From an uncultured Eubacteriaceae bacterium (lineage in GTDB: Bacteria > Bacillota > Clostridia > Lachnospirales > CAG-274): a stretch of 16,597 nucleotides of DNA. The position numbers and the translations under genes are program-made. Positions 1 to 6,631 of the stretch are shown piece by piece; positions within the stretch are counted from its first letter, which is position 1; each line of letters begins with the position of its first letter. The notes beneath the pieces are model-generated. The model saw nothing but the letters and a program-made list of their open reading frames with translations, made no database searches and had not been told where the DNA came from. The stretch lies in NCBI GenBank assembly GCA_938042265.1, contig CALIRN010000377.1, positions 1-16,597 of the forward strand. Direction: 5' to 3'.

Positions 1-438
1 GAGGATATGACGGAGGGTGCCGTCAACGGCAGAGTTATGGGCTGCAGCCTGTCAATAGGGGTTGCCGTGGCTGTAGGTTTTGCGATGCTCAGGGTTATAA
101 CGGGTATTTCAATTTGGTATATGATACTGCCAGGTTATTTGCTGGCGCTTATAATAACCTTCTTTGTACCTCCTATTTATACGGCAATTGCATTTGATTC
201 GGGCGGTGTTGCATCAGGTCCGATGACTGCAACCTTTCTGCTTCCTCTTGCAATGGGTGCCTGTGAGGGTGCAGGCGGCAGCATTATGACGGATGCCTTT
301 GGTATTGTTACAATGGTTGCAATGACGCCTGTTATTACGGTGCAGGTGCTGGGACTTATTGCAGGATTTAAGTCTAAATCTTTGGTTACTCTTGAAATTA
401 TTGCAGATAGTGATATAATTGATTTTGATATAGAATGA
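1..438 (+). CDS. DUF1538 family membrane protein, C-terminal part (5' end outside window)
   Basis: The reading frame is open from base 1 and ends at TGA 436-438, so only the last 145 residues are present and the ATG at position 7 is internal. The fragment has about four hydrophobic segments and the glycine-rich stretch FDSGGVASGPMTATFLLPLA, which I recognise as typical of DUF1538 integral membrane proteins. From memory, paired DUF1538 proteins (UmpA/UmpB) of a Halomonas have been reported to act as a monovalent cation/proton antiporter, so cation transport is a reasonable but unproven role. The end is a short acidic cytoplasmic-looking tail (IIADSDIIDFDIE). The next gene, a PII-like protein, begins only about 10 bases later with its Shine-Dalgarno overlapping this stop, so the two are probably translated from one mRNA and may interact physically. 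Confidence 0.85.
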   Translation, partial: EDMTEGAVNGRVMGCSLSIGVAVAVGFAMLRVITGISIWYMILPGYLLALIITFFVPPIYTAIAFDSGGVASGPMTATFLLPLAMGACEGAGGSIMTDAFGIVTMVAMTPVITVQVLGLIAGFKSKSLVTLEIIADSDIIDFDIE

Positions 439-448
439 GGTGCGGCCT

Positions 449-1135
449 ATGGATAAAAATATTTTTGACTTGAAGCCACAGCTTATGGTGGTGATAAGCG
501 ACTACAGCGTCAGGGAAAGACTCGAAAGGCTTTTGCTTCAGGCAAAGCTGCCTGTGTGTTTTGTTACCCACGGACACGGCTCTGCCACCTCAGAACTGCT
601 GGAATATCTTGGTATAGGTGAGCCAAAAAAGACGGTTGCATTAGGTCTTGCTGACCAAAGGAATATAAGCGGTATATATGCAATGCTTGACAGTGAAATA
701 GGCATTTCGGGCAAGGGCAGAGGTATAGCCTTTACAATACCGCTTAGCAGTATGAACGGGTTTTTATATAAAGCGTGTTCGGTCAATAATACAGTTGAGG
801 GAGGTCAGGCGGATATGCAACGTGATATGGAAATGATTATGACAGTTGTTAATAAAGGTGAATTTGCCTCTGTTATGGAGGCTGCAAAATCTGCCGGAGC
901 AACAGGCGGTACAATGATACATGCACGTGGTCTTGGCAGTGAAGAGGCGGCAAAGTTTTTGGGTATTACCATAAATCAGGAAAAGGATATTGTAATGATT
1001 TTGGTACCTGCTCCCGATAAACACAGGATTATGGAGGCAATAAACAATGGTCTTGCTTTGGGCAGGGCAGGCAGCGGTATCTGCTTTGCGCTGCCTGTAA
1101 GCACTGCCTTTGGTCTTGCAACAAACCAAGGATAG
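449..1135 (+). CDS. Tandem PII-like (P-II family) signalling protein
   Basis: A 228-residue soluble protein made of two PII-like ferredoxin folds. Domain 1 spans about residues 12-104. Domain 2 spans about 128-223 and carries the clearer PII signatures: GATGGTMIHARG (150-161), EKDIVMILVPAP (178-189) and a C-terminal GRAGSGICFALPV (205-217). Classical GlnB/GlnK proteins are single domains of about 112 residues, so this is a fused pair, and the classical uridylylated T-loop tyrosine motif is not seen. PII folds usually sense ATP/ADP and 2-oxoglutarate or other small ligands and bind a partner, often a transporter. The neighbour is the DUF1538 membrane protein, which makes that the obvious partner (inference). 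A GTG at 440 could extend the frame by three residues, but TGAGGTG at 436-442 sits at good distance from ATG 449, so I chose ATG. Confidence 0.85.
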   Translation: MDKNIFDLKPQLMVVISDYSVRERLERLLLQAKLPVCFVTHGHGSATSELLEYLGIGEPKKTVALGLADQRNISGIYAMLDSEIGISGKGRGIAFTIPLSSMNGFLYKACSVNNTVEGGQADMQRDMEMIMTVVNKGEFASVMEAAKSAGATGGTMIHARGLGSEEAAKFLGITINQEKDIVMILVPAPDKHRIMEAINNGLALGRAGSGICFALPVSTAFGLATNQG

Positions 1136-1145
1136 GAGGATATTT

Positions 1146-2042
1146 ATGAAAAGATACATTAAGATAGCTGTGGCAGCCTTAGTGCTTGCAATGACGTTTA
1201 CTGGCTGTAAGGGCGGTAAGGATGATCAGAGGCAGGGTACGGTACAGGCAGAGGATATTTCCGATAAGCTTACAGCGCTTGGAGATGAAATAACAGAGCT
1301 TGAAAAAAAGGCTGAGGAGATTTACGGACAGGGTAAGCTCAGTGATGATAAGTACAATGCCGTTATGCAACTTAATGCCCGTCTTGCTGCGATAGGCAGT
1401 GACGGCACAAATGAAAATATGCTTAAGTATAATGAACTGAAAAAACTGGTTGATGAGCTTAAATATGATGTATCTGCCGCTGAAAATCCGCAGGAAACAG
1501 ACAATATTACGGCACTTAACAGTCTTATGGACTGTATTGACGATGTAGAGTCTGCTTTAAAGACTGCAAATGAACAGGGCAGACTGCCTGATGACAGGTT
1601 TGCCTTATTTAATGATTATAAGGCAGAGGTAAAGGGATATATTGACGGTACTAATGAATGGCCTGATAATCTTTCCGACCGACTTTCAGAGATTCGTTCT
1701 GACATAACAACCATGGCATCACAGGCTGAGGCTGACAATACCACTATAGACAAGCTTCTTGCAGAGCCTGTTAAGGTAGAGGATAATACAAAGCTTGAGG
1801 AGCTTATTTCAAATTATATTGAGCTGCAGAATGAGGTTCAGGAAAAGGTAAATAATGGTGAGCTGCCTGAAAGCAAGCTTACGGAGCTTATGATCACGGG
1901 CGTAAAGGTTGCACAGGTTAAGGAGGCTTTGCAGACAGGCAACATTACGGAGCAAACCAAACAGATCATGCAGGAATGCAGCACAGAGCTTAAGGTGTAT
2001 GCCGAGGGCATAGGCTCAAGCTCTGCACAGTATTTTGAATAG
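1146..2042 (+). CDS. Predicted helical lipoprotein with three internal repeats
   Basis: A 298-residue protein with a lipoprotein signal: basic start MKRYIK, a hydrophobic stretch, and a lipobox TFTGC with Cys21 as the expected lipid attachment site. The mature part is acidic, rich in Glu, Lys, Leu and Ala, and probably almost all alpha-helical. Three related units can be seen, each a long helix, a short turn G-[KRE]-L-[PS]-[DE]-x-[KR] and a second helix; the turns are at residues 63-69, 145-151 and 238-244. I do not recognise the family. The start is ATG 1146 because AGGAGG lies at 1135-1140; upstream in-frame residues from 1110 overlap the previous gene and would destroy the signal peptide. 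Only 10 bases separate it from the PII-like gene, so it is probably in the same operon. Lgt, encoded later in the window, would be the enzyme that lipidates it. Confidence 0.8.
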   Translation: MKRYIKIAVAALVLAMTFTGCKGGKDDQRQGTVQAEDISDKLTALGDEITELEKKAEEIYGQGKLSDDKYNAVMQLNARLAAIGSDGTNENMLKYNELKKLVDELKYDVSAAENPQETDNITALNSLMDCIDDVESALKTANEQGRLPDDRFALFNDYKAEVKGYIDGTNEWPDNLSDRLSEIRSDITTMASQAEADNTTIDKLLAEPVKVEDNTKLEELISNYIELQNEVQEKVNNGELPESKLTELMITGVKVAQVKEALQTGNITEQTKQIMQECSTELKVYAEGIGSSSAQYFE

Positions 2043-2052
2043 GTTAAATAAT

Positions 2053-2118
2053 CATATATAATTATTATAACTAATCAAAAAATATTATATATGGAGGAAG
2101 TCGGATAAAATATTATCC
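2053..2118. repeat. Two small inverted repeats after the lipoprotein gene
   Basis: An AT-rich 10-base inverted repeat (CATATATAAT at 2053-2062, ATTATATATG at 2084-2093) is followed by a perfect six-base one (GGATAA at 2103-2108, TTATCC at 2113-2118, loop AATA). Neither has a clean T-run after it, so neither looks like a terminator. They could be mRNA 3' structure or protein-binding sites just upstream of the next promoter. An isolated GGAGGA (2093-2098) is not followed by a usable reading frame. Confidence 0.35.
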
Positions 2119-2128
2119 ATAATAATAC

Positions 2129-2157
2129 TTGCTTTCTATGCAGATCTTTTGTATAAT
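2129..2157 (+). promoter_or_regulatory. Sigma-A-type promoter for the aldehyde dehydrogenase gene
   Basis: TTGCTT at 2129-2134 and a perfect TATAAT at 2152-2157 are 17 bases apart. The -35 box matches only three of six consensus bases. A second TATAAT lies at 2163-2168 without a good -35. Transcription would begin near 2164, giving a leader of about 70 bases that contains the hairpin described next. Confidence 0.55.
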
Positions 2158-2181
2158 GACATTATAATGATATTAGACTAC

Positions 2182-2219
2182 GAGGGCGTATTAATTAATT
2201 TAATACGCCTCTATTTTTT
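2182..2219 (+). terminator. Terminator-like hairpin directly before the aldehyde dehydrogenase ribosome binding site
   Basis: GAGGGCGTATTAA (2182-2194, one bulged G) pairs with TTAATACGCCTC (2200-2211), followed by TATTTTTT at 2212-2219. The AGGAGG of the next gene begins at 2221. If the promoter at 2129-2157 is used, this hairpin is in the leader of the gene it precedes. It may therefore be an attenuator or 5' stabilising stem rather than only the end of the upstream operon. Confidence 0.65.
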
Positions 2220-2233
2220 AAGGAGGAATAATT

Positions 2234-3715
2234 GTGGAAACAAAGCTGAATTTTATTGACGGTAAGTGGATTGCAGCAGTATCCGGCAAAACACGTCAGG
2301 TAATTAACCCTGCAACTGGTCAGGTGCTTGCACTTACTGCAGAAAGCGGAGCAGAAGATACAAATGCTGCTATTGCCGCAGCAAGGAAGTCCTTTTATAA
2401 AACACGTGAATGGAGAGATACGGATGCACAGGCTAAGTCTGATATGATGCTTAAAATAGCAGATTTAATGGATAAGTACCGTGCAGAGCTTGCAGAGCTG
2501 GATACTAAGGATAACGGAAAGCCGCTGCGTGAAAGTGAGGGTGATGTGGACGACGCAATTCATTGCTTCCGTTATTATGCGGGGCTTATTCAGGCACCTC
2601 ATGGCAATACATACAGTGTAAACAGCGGTTTTGGTCCTATGCATTCATATACCGTTGCAGAGCCTGTAGGCGTATGCGGTCAGATCACTCCATGGAACTA
2701 TCCTCTGCTTATGTCAACATGGAAGCTTGCTCCTGCCATTGCCGCAGGCAACTCCATTGTATTCAAGCCAAGCTCTAATTGTCCTCTTTCAACAATAAAG
2801 CTTTTTGAAATTTTTGAGGAGGCAGGTCTGCCTGCAGGTACCGTAAACCTTGTGCTCGGTTCCGGCGGCGAGGTAGGGCATATTATTTCATCAAGCCCTG
2901 ATGTTGATATGGTTACATTTACAGGCTCCACAAAGGTAGGTCAGTCAATTATGGAGGATGCGGCAAGCAATCTTAAAAAGATTGGTCTTGAGCTGGGAGG
3001 AAAGTCACCTAACGTTATTTTTGACGACTGTGACCTCGATGGTGCTGTTGAGTGGGCAATGGTAGGCACATTTTTTAATCAGGGACAGGTTTGCTCTGCC
3101 TGTGCAAGAATTTATGTACAGGAGGGCATACATGACGAGTTTGTGGCAAGGCTTAAGAAAAAAGCCGAGGCAATGACAATAGGTAATGGTATGGATAATC
3201 CGGATATTGGACCTTTAGTTTCTGAGAGCCAGATGAATAAGGTTTTAGGCTATATTGAAAAGGGCAGGGCAGAGGGTGCAAACCTTGTGTGCGGCGGTGA
3301 AAGGTATACGGAGGGTGACTGTGCAAAGGGATATTTTGTACGCCCCACCATATTTGATAACTGTACACAGGATATGACTATTATTAAAGAAGAAATTTTT
3401 GGACCTGTTGCCTGCATCTCAACCTTCAAAACCGAGGAAGAGGCCATAGCTCTTGCAAACGATACGGAGTACGGTCTTGCGGGTGCCGTAGGCACAAAGG
3501 ATATTGCCAGAGCTATTAGAGTTATGAAGGAAATTCGTGCGGGTATCCTTTGGGTTAACTGCTGTCAGCCAACCTTTAACAATGCTCCGTGGGGCGGCTA
3601 TAAGATGAGCGGTATCGGCAGGGAGCTCAGTACTCACGGTATTGAGGAATATCAGGAAATTAAGCAGGTTAATATTGCACTTGATACGGGCGCTATCGGA
3701 TGGTATGAGCATTAA
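2234..3715 (+). CDS. NAD(P)-dependent aldehyde dehydrogenase, betaine-aldehyde dehydrogenase type
   Basis: A 493-residue, full-length aldehyde dehydrogenase that oxidises an aldehyde to the acid with NAD(P)+. The parts are in family order: PWNYP with Asn155 (oxyanion hole), the cofactor-binding Lys178 in VFKPS, the Rossmann glycine in FTGSTKVG (229-236), the general base Glu253 in LELGGKSPN, and the nucleophile Cys287 in FFNQGQVCSAC. The C-terminal PWGGYKMSGIGRELSTHGIEEY closes the family pattern. Overall it resembles GbsA/BetB glycine-betaine aldehyde dehydrogenases, but substrate cannot be read from sequence and no choline dehydrogenase or betaine transporter is next to it. A second cysteine, Cys290, lies three residues after the nucleophile. 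Translation starts at GTG 2234 with AGGAGG at 2221-2226. It has its own promoter and terminator and so appears monocistronic. Confidence 0.92.
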   Translation: METKLNFIDGKWIAAVSGKTRQVINPATGQVLALTAESGAEDTNAAIAAARKSFYKTREWRDTDAQAKSDMMLKIADLMDKYRAELAELDTKDNGKPLRESEGDVDDAIHCFRYYAGLIQAPHGNTYSVNSGFGPMHSYTVAEPVGVCGQITPWNYPLLMSTWKLAPAIAAGNSIVFKPSSNCPLSTIKLFEIFEEAGLPAGTVNLVLGSGGEVGHIISSSPDVDMVTFTGSTKVGQSIMEDAASNLKKIGLELGGKSPNVIFDDCDLDGAVEWAMVGTFFNQGQVCSACARIYVQEGIHDEFVARLKKKAEAMTIGNGMDNPDIGPLVSESQMNKVLGYIEKGRAEGANLVCGGERYTEGDCAKGYFVRPTIFDNCTQDMTIIKEEIFGPVACISTFKTEEEAIALANDTEYGLAGAVGTKDIARAIRVMKEIRAGILWVNCCQPTFNNAPWGGYKMSGIGRELSTHGIEEYQEIKQVNIALDTGAIGWYEH

Positions 3716-3726
3716 TTGATTTTTTG

Positions 3727-3757
3727 AGGCTTCGGATTGAAATTCCGGAGCCTTTAT
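3727..3757 (+). terminator. Terminator of the aldehyde dehydrogenase gene
   Basis: AGGCTTCGGA (3727-3736) pairs with TCCGGAGCCT (3744-3753) with one G-U pair, loop about seven bases, and a short TTTAT tail. The tail is weak, so termination may be incomplete. Confidence 0.6.
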
Positions 3758-3795
3758 GTTATAATTGATAAGGAAAAATTTGAATAAAAAAACTC

Positions 3796-3824
3796 TTGTA
3801 ATTTATATTCTGCTGTGTTATACT
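3796..3824 (+). promoter_or_regulatory. Sigma-A-type promoter of rpsO
   Basis: TTGTAA (3796-3801) and TATACT (3819-3824) with a 17-base spacer. The predicted start is near 3831, leaving a leader of about 95 bases before rpsO. Confidence 0.6.
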
Positions 3825-3830
3825 AAATAA

Positions 3831-3928
3831 GTATGAAATCCGATGTTCAGGGATTGGTATCTCCGACCGTTCCTTAGCATTTGGGGTGTATACTAAAAAT
3901 ATTTAATATTTATTTGGAGGAAACAAAA
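3831..3928 (+). promoter_or_regulatory. rpsO 5' leader, possible S15-binding autoregulatory RNA
   Basis: About 98 untranslated bases lie between the predicted start of transcription and rpsO ATG 3929. The stretch 3841-3890 is more GC-rich than its surroundings and can form short stems, for example GGGAT (3850-3854) with ATCTC (3859-3863). S15 is known to repress its own mRNA by binding a leader structure in several bacteria, but I cannot match a defined S15 motif by eye. The ribosome binding site GGAGGA is at 3915-3920. Confidence 0.4.
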
Positions 3929-4189
3929 ATGGAATTAAACAAGAAGGAAATCGTGGCAAAGTTCGGCAGAACACCTGAGGATACGGGTTCTCCTGAGGTT
4001 CAGGTTGCTCTCCTTACAGCAAGAATTAACCACCTGACAGAACACCTTAAGGAGCATAAGAAGGACCATCATTCAAGGCGCGGTCTTCTTAAGATGGTAG
4101 GTCAGAGAAAGGGCTTACTTAGTTACATTAAGTCTAAGGACATTGTTAAGTATCGTGAGCTTATTGCTGAGCTTGGCTTAAGAAAGTAA
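3929..4189 (+). CDS. rpsO: 30S ribosomal protein S15
   Basis: An 86-residue protein, close to the usual 88-89. It shows the S15 core: GSPEVQVALLTARINHLTEHLKEHKKDHHSRRGLLKMVGQRKGLLSYI, including the HKKDHHSRRGL segment that contacts 16S rRNA and the QVALLTARI helix. S15 binds the central domain of 16S rRNA early in 30S assembly. An in-frame ATG at 3881 would add 16 residues not found in the family and lacks a ribosome binding site, whereas GGAGGA at 3915-3920 serves ATG 3929. It lies immediately upstream of pnp, a gene order conserved across very many bacteria. Confidence 0.98.
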   Translation: MELNKKEIVAKFGRTPEDTGSPEVQVALLTARINHLTEHLKEHKKDHHSRRGLLKMVGQRKGLLSYIKSKDIVKYRELIAELGLRK

Positions 4190-4203
4190 TTCACAAATGC
4201 CGG

Positions 4204-4236
4204 GGCTGTCGATTTTCGGCAGCCTTAATTTTTTAA
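4204..4236 (+). terminator. Intrinsic terminator after rpsO
   Basis: GGCTGTCGA (4204-4212) and TCGGCAGCC (4216-4224) form a nine-pair stem with one G-U pair and a three-base loop, followed by TTAATTTTTT. I see no convincing promoter between it and pnp, so pnp may depend partly on read-through. Confidence 0.8.
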
Positions 4237-4239
4237 TTT

Positions 4240-4324
4240 AGGCTTGGGAGTAAATAATTTTTAGTTTACAAATGCCCTTATTTTTTATAAATGCGTTTGT
4301 AAGCTAAAAATAACTCCCCTGCCT
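4240..4324 (+). promoter_or_regulatory. Long hairpin in the pnp leader, probable PNPase autoregulation site
   Basis: An imperfect inverted repeat with arms of roughly 32-36 bases (about 4240-4275 and 4291-4324) ends ten bases before the pnp Shine-Dalgarno. Matching blocks are AGGC with GCCT, GGGAGT with ACTCCC, and TTTTTAG/TTTACAAA/GC with GC/TTTGTAA/CTAAAAA, separated by short mismatches; the loop is T-rich. In E. coli the pnp leader carries a long stem that RNase III cuts, after which PNPase removes the upstream fragment and shortens mRNA life. The same position and shape here suggest a similar loop, though the sequence itself is unrelated. Confidence 0.7.
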
Positions 4325-4346
4325 ATAAATACACAGGAGGATAAAA

Positions 4347-6482
4347 ATGTACAAAACTTTTAAAATGGATTTGGCAGGCAGAGAGCTTTGCATTGAAATA
4401 GGCAGAGTTGCCGAGCTTGCCAACGGTGAATGTATAGTAAGATATGGTGACACGGTAGTGCTTGTAACAGCAGTTGCATCGGAAAAGCCAAGAGCAGGTA
4501 TTGATTTCTTCCCTCTTTCAATCGATTATGAGGAAAAGATGTATTCCGTAGGCAAAATCCCGGGTTCCTTTAACAGACGTGAGGGCAGACCTTCCGAAAA
4601 GGCTATTTTAACCTCAAGAGTAATTGACAGACCAATAAGACCGCTTTTCCCCAAGGATTACAGAAATGATGTTTGTATCAATGCTGCGGTTTTAAGTGTT
4701 GATCAGGACTGCGCTCCAGAAATCTGTGCCATGATTGGCTCATCAATTGCACTTTCCATTTCCGATATACCTTTCTACGGTCCTACAGGCTCAGTATCAG
4801 TAGGAATGGTAGACGGTCATTTTATCATTAACCCAACGGCAGAGCAGAGAGCAGCAAGCAGATTAAATCTTACGGTTGCTTCAACCAAGGAAAAGGTTAT
4901 GATGATTGAGGCAGGCGCCGATGAAGTATCCGATGAGGATATGTTTGATGCAATTATGTTCGGTCATAGGCAGAATGTTGAAATCTGCAGGTTTATTGAC
5001 GGTATTGTAGCTGAGCTCGGTAAGGAAAAGCACAGCTATGAGGAGCACGTTGTTGACCATGATTTTTATGATGCCATTAAGGCACTTATTACAGACCCCC
5101 GTATGGAGGAGGCTGTATTTACTGATATGAAGCAGGTAAGAGATGAGCGTATTACTGCTATTACAAATGAGGTAATTGAGCAGCTTGCATCCTTTAAGAC
5201 AGAGGAAGAGGATGATGAGGCATTTGCCGTAAGAGCTGACGAGGCTATTTATAAGTATGAAAAGGAAACCGTAAGACGTATGATTTTAAGAGATCATAAG
5301 CGTCCTGACGGTCGTGCCCTTAATGAAATAAGACCTCTTAGTGCGGAGGTTGACATTCTTCCGCGTACTCACGGTTCGGCTATGTTTAAGAGAGGTCAGA
5401 CACAGGTTATTACCGTAACAACTCTCGGATCGGCAGGAGATGCACAGAAGCTTGACGGTCTTGACCCAACTGAAACCAGCAAAAGATATATGCACCATTA
5501 CAACTTCCCCGGTTATTCGGTTGGTGAGGCAAAGCCTTCAAGGAGTCCGGGACGTAGAGAAATTGGTCACGGTGCTCTTGCAGAGAGAGCGCTTTTACCT
5601 GTTATCCCAAGTGAGGAGGAGTTTCCTTATACAATCAGGCTTGTATCTGAGGTTGTAAGCTCCAACGGTTCAACCTCTCAGGCAAGTGTATGCGGCTCAA
5701 CACTTTCACTTATGGCAGCAGGTGTACCAATTAAAAAGCCTGTTGCGGGTATTTCCTGCGGTCTTGTTACAGGCGAAACCGATGATGACTTTATTCTTCT
5801 TACGGATATTCAGGGTCTTGAGGACTTCTTTGGTGATATGGACTTTAAGGTAGCAGGTACTCATGAGGGTATCACGGCTATCCAAATGGATATGAAAATT
5901 CAGGGACTTACACCTGAAATTATAAAGGGTGCTATTGCAAATACCCATGCCGCAAGAGATTATATCCTTGATGAGGTTATGCTTAAGGCTATTTCCGCTC
6001 CAAGAGATGAGCTTAGTCAGTATGCACCAAAGATTGAGTTTGTACAGATTAACCCTGATAAGATGGCAGAGGTTATCGGCTCAAAGGGTAAGGTTATTAA
6101 CAGAATTATTGAGGAGTCAGGCGTTGATAAAATTGATACCGAGGACGAGGGTAAGATTTACGTTTCTTCACCTAATGCAGAGGCTATCCGCAAGGCTGTT
6201 GATATGATTAAGTGTATTGCAGAGGATCCTGAGGTTGGTAGAGTATATACAGGTAAGGTTACCAGAATTATGAGCTTTGGTGCCTTTGTTGAGATTGCTC
6301 CCGAAAAGGAAGGGCTTGTACACATTTCAAAGCTGGCTCATGAAAGGGTTGAGAAGGTTGAGGATGTTGTATCCGAGGGAGATATTATTGATGTCAAGGT
6401 AACTGAGATTGATAATCAGGGCAGAATTAACCTTTCAAGAAAGGCTTGTCTTCCAAGAACGGAAAAAAAGATTGAGGAATAA
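4347..6482 (+). CDS. pnp: Polyribonucleotide nucleotidyltransferase (PNPase)
   Basis: A 711-residue cytoplasmic 3'-to-5' exoribonuclease that uses phosphate to release nucleoside diphosphates, central to mRNA turnover. Domains follow the family order: first RNase PH fold (about 1-210), alpha-helical linker (about 235-315), and second RNase PH fold (about 320-545) with RPDGRALNEIRPLS, FKRGQTQ and the catalytic-site GDMDFKVAGT around residues 496-505. A KH domain follows with the GSKGK loop near 578-582, then an S1 domain from about residue 630 (TGKVTRIMSFGAFVEI...EGLVHISKL). Length matches the usual 700 or so. ATG 4347 is preceded by AGGAGG at 4335-4340. The long leader hairpin points to post-transcriptional self-control. 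Confidence 0.98.
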   Translation: MYKTFKMDLAGRELCIEIGRVAELANGECIVRYGDTVVLVTAVASEKPRAGIDFFPLSIDYEEKMYSVGKIPGSFNRREGRPSEKAILTSRVIDRPIRPLFPKDYRNDVCINAAVLSVDQDCAPEICAMIGSSIALSISDIPFYGPTGSVSVGMVDGHFIINPTAEQRAASRLNLTVASTKEKVMMIEAGADEVSDEDMFDAIMFGHRQNVEICRFIDGIVAELGKEKHSYEEHVVDHDFYDAIKALITDPRMEEAVFTDMKQVRDERITAITNEVIEQLASFKTEEEDDEAFAVRADEAIYKYEKETVRRMILRDHKRPDGRALNEIRPLSAEVDILPRTHGSAMFKRGQTQVITVTTLGSAGDAQKLDGLDPTETSKRYMHHYNFPGYSVGEAKPSRSPGRREIGHGALAERALLPVIPSEEEFPYTIRLVSEVVSSNGSTSQASVCGSTLSLMAAGVPIKKPVAGISCGLVTGETDDDFILLTDIQGLEDFFGDMDFKVAGTHEGITAIQMDMKIQGLTPEIIKGAIANTHAARDYILDEVMLKAISAPRDELSQYAPKIEFVQINPDKMAEVIGSKGKVINRIIEESGVDKIDTEDEGKIYVSSPNAEAIRKAVDMIKCIAEDPEVGRVYTGKVTRIMSFGAFVEIAPEKEGLVHISKLAHERVEKVEDVVSEGDIIDVKVTEIDNQGRINLSRKACLPRTEKKIEE

Positions 6483-6496
6483 TTAAAATTCCAAAG

Positions 6497-6530
6497 GGCT
6501 GTGTAGTTTTATAGCTATACAGCCTTTTTA
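6497..6530 (+). terminator. Intrinsic terminator after pnp
   Basis: GGCTGTGTAG (6497-6506) pairs with CTATACAGCC (6515-6524) with one G-U pair, followed by TTTTTAT. It closes the rpsO-pnp unit. Confidence 0.85.
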
Positions 6531-6561
6531 TGTTAAAAATTTTGAGAAATATCGGGAAAGC

Positions 6562-6590
6562 TTGACATATTTTTGTGCGAAGTGTATAAT
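6562..6590 (+). promoter_or_regulatory. Fully consensus sigma-A promoter of asnS-asnA
   Basis: TTGACA (6562-6567), a 17-base spacer and TATAAT (6585-6590) match consensus at all twelve positions. The predicted start is near 6597, so the leader is only about 35 bases and holds no T-box or other large structure. Confidence 0.85.
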
Positions 6591-6631
6591 AATAAAAGTC
6601 AGACTTATGGAAAAAGGGGATAATTTTATTT

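Noticed and set aside
764..1159. 131-codon open frame on the - strand
   Set aside because: Antisense to the PII-like gene; Cys/His-rich composition typical of a shadow frame.
6591..6631. T-box riboswitch before asnS
   Set aside because: Only about 35 leader bases lie between the predicted start and ATG, and no T-box sequence or antiterminator is present.
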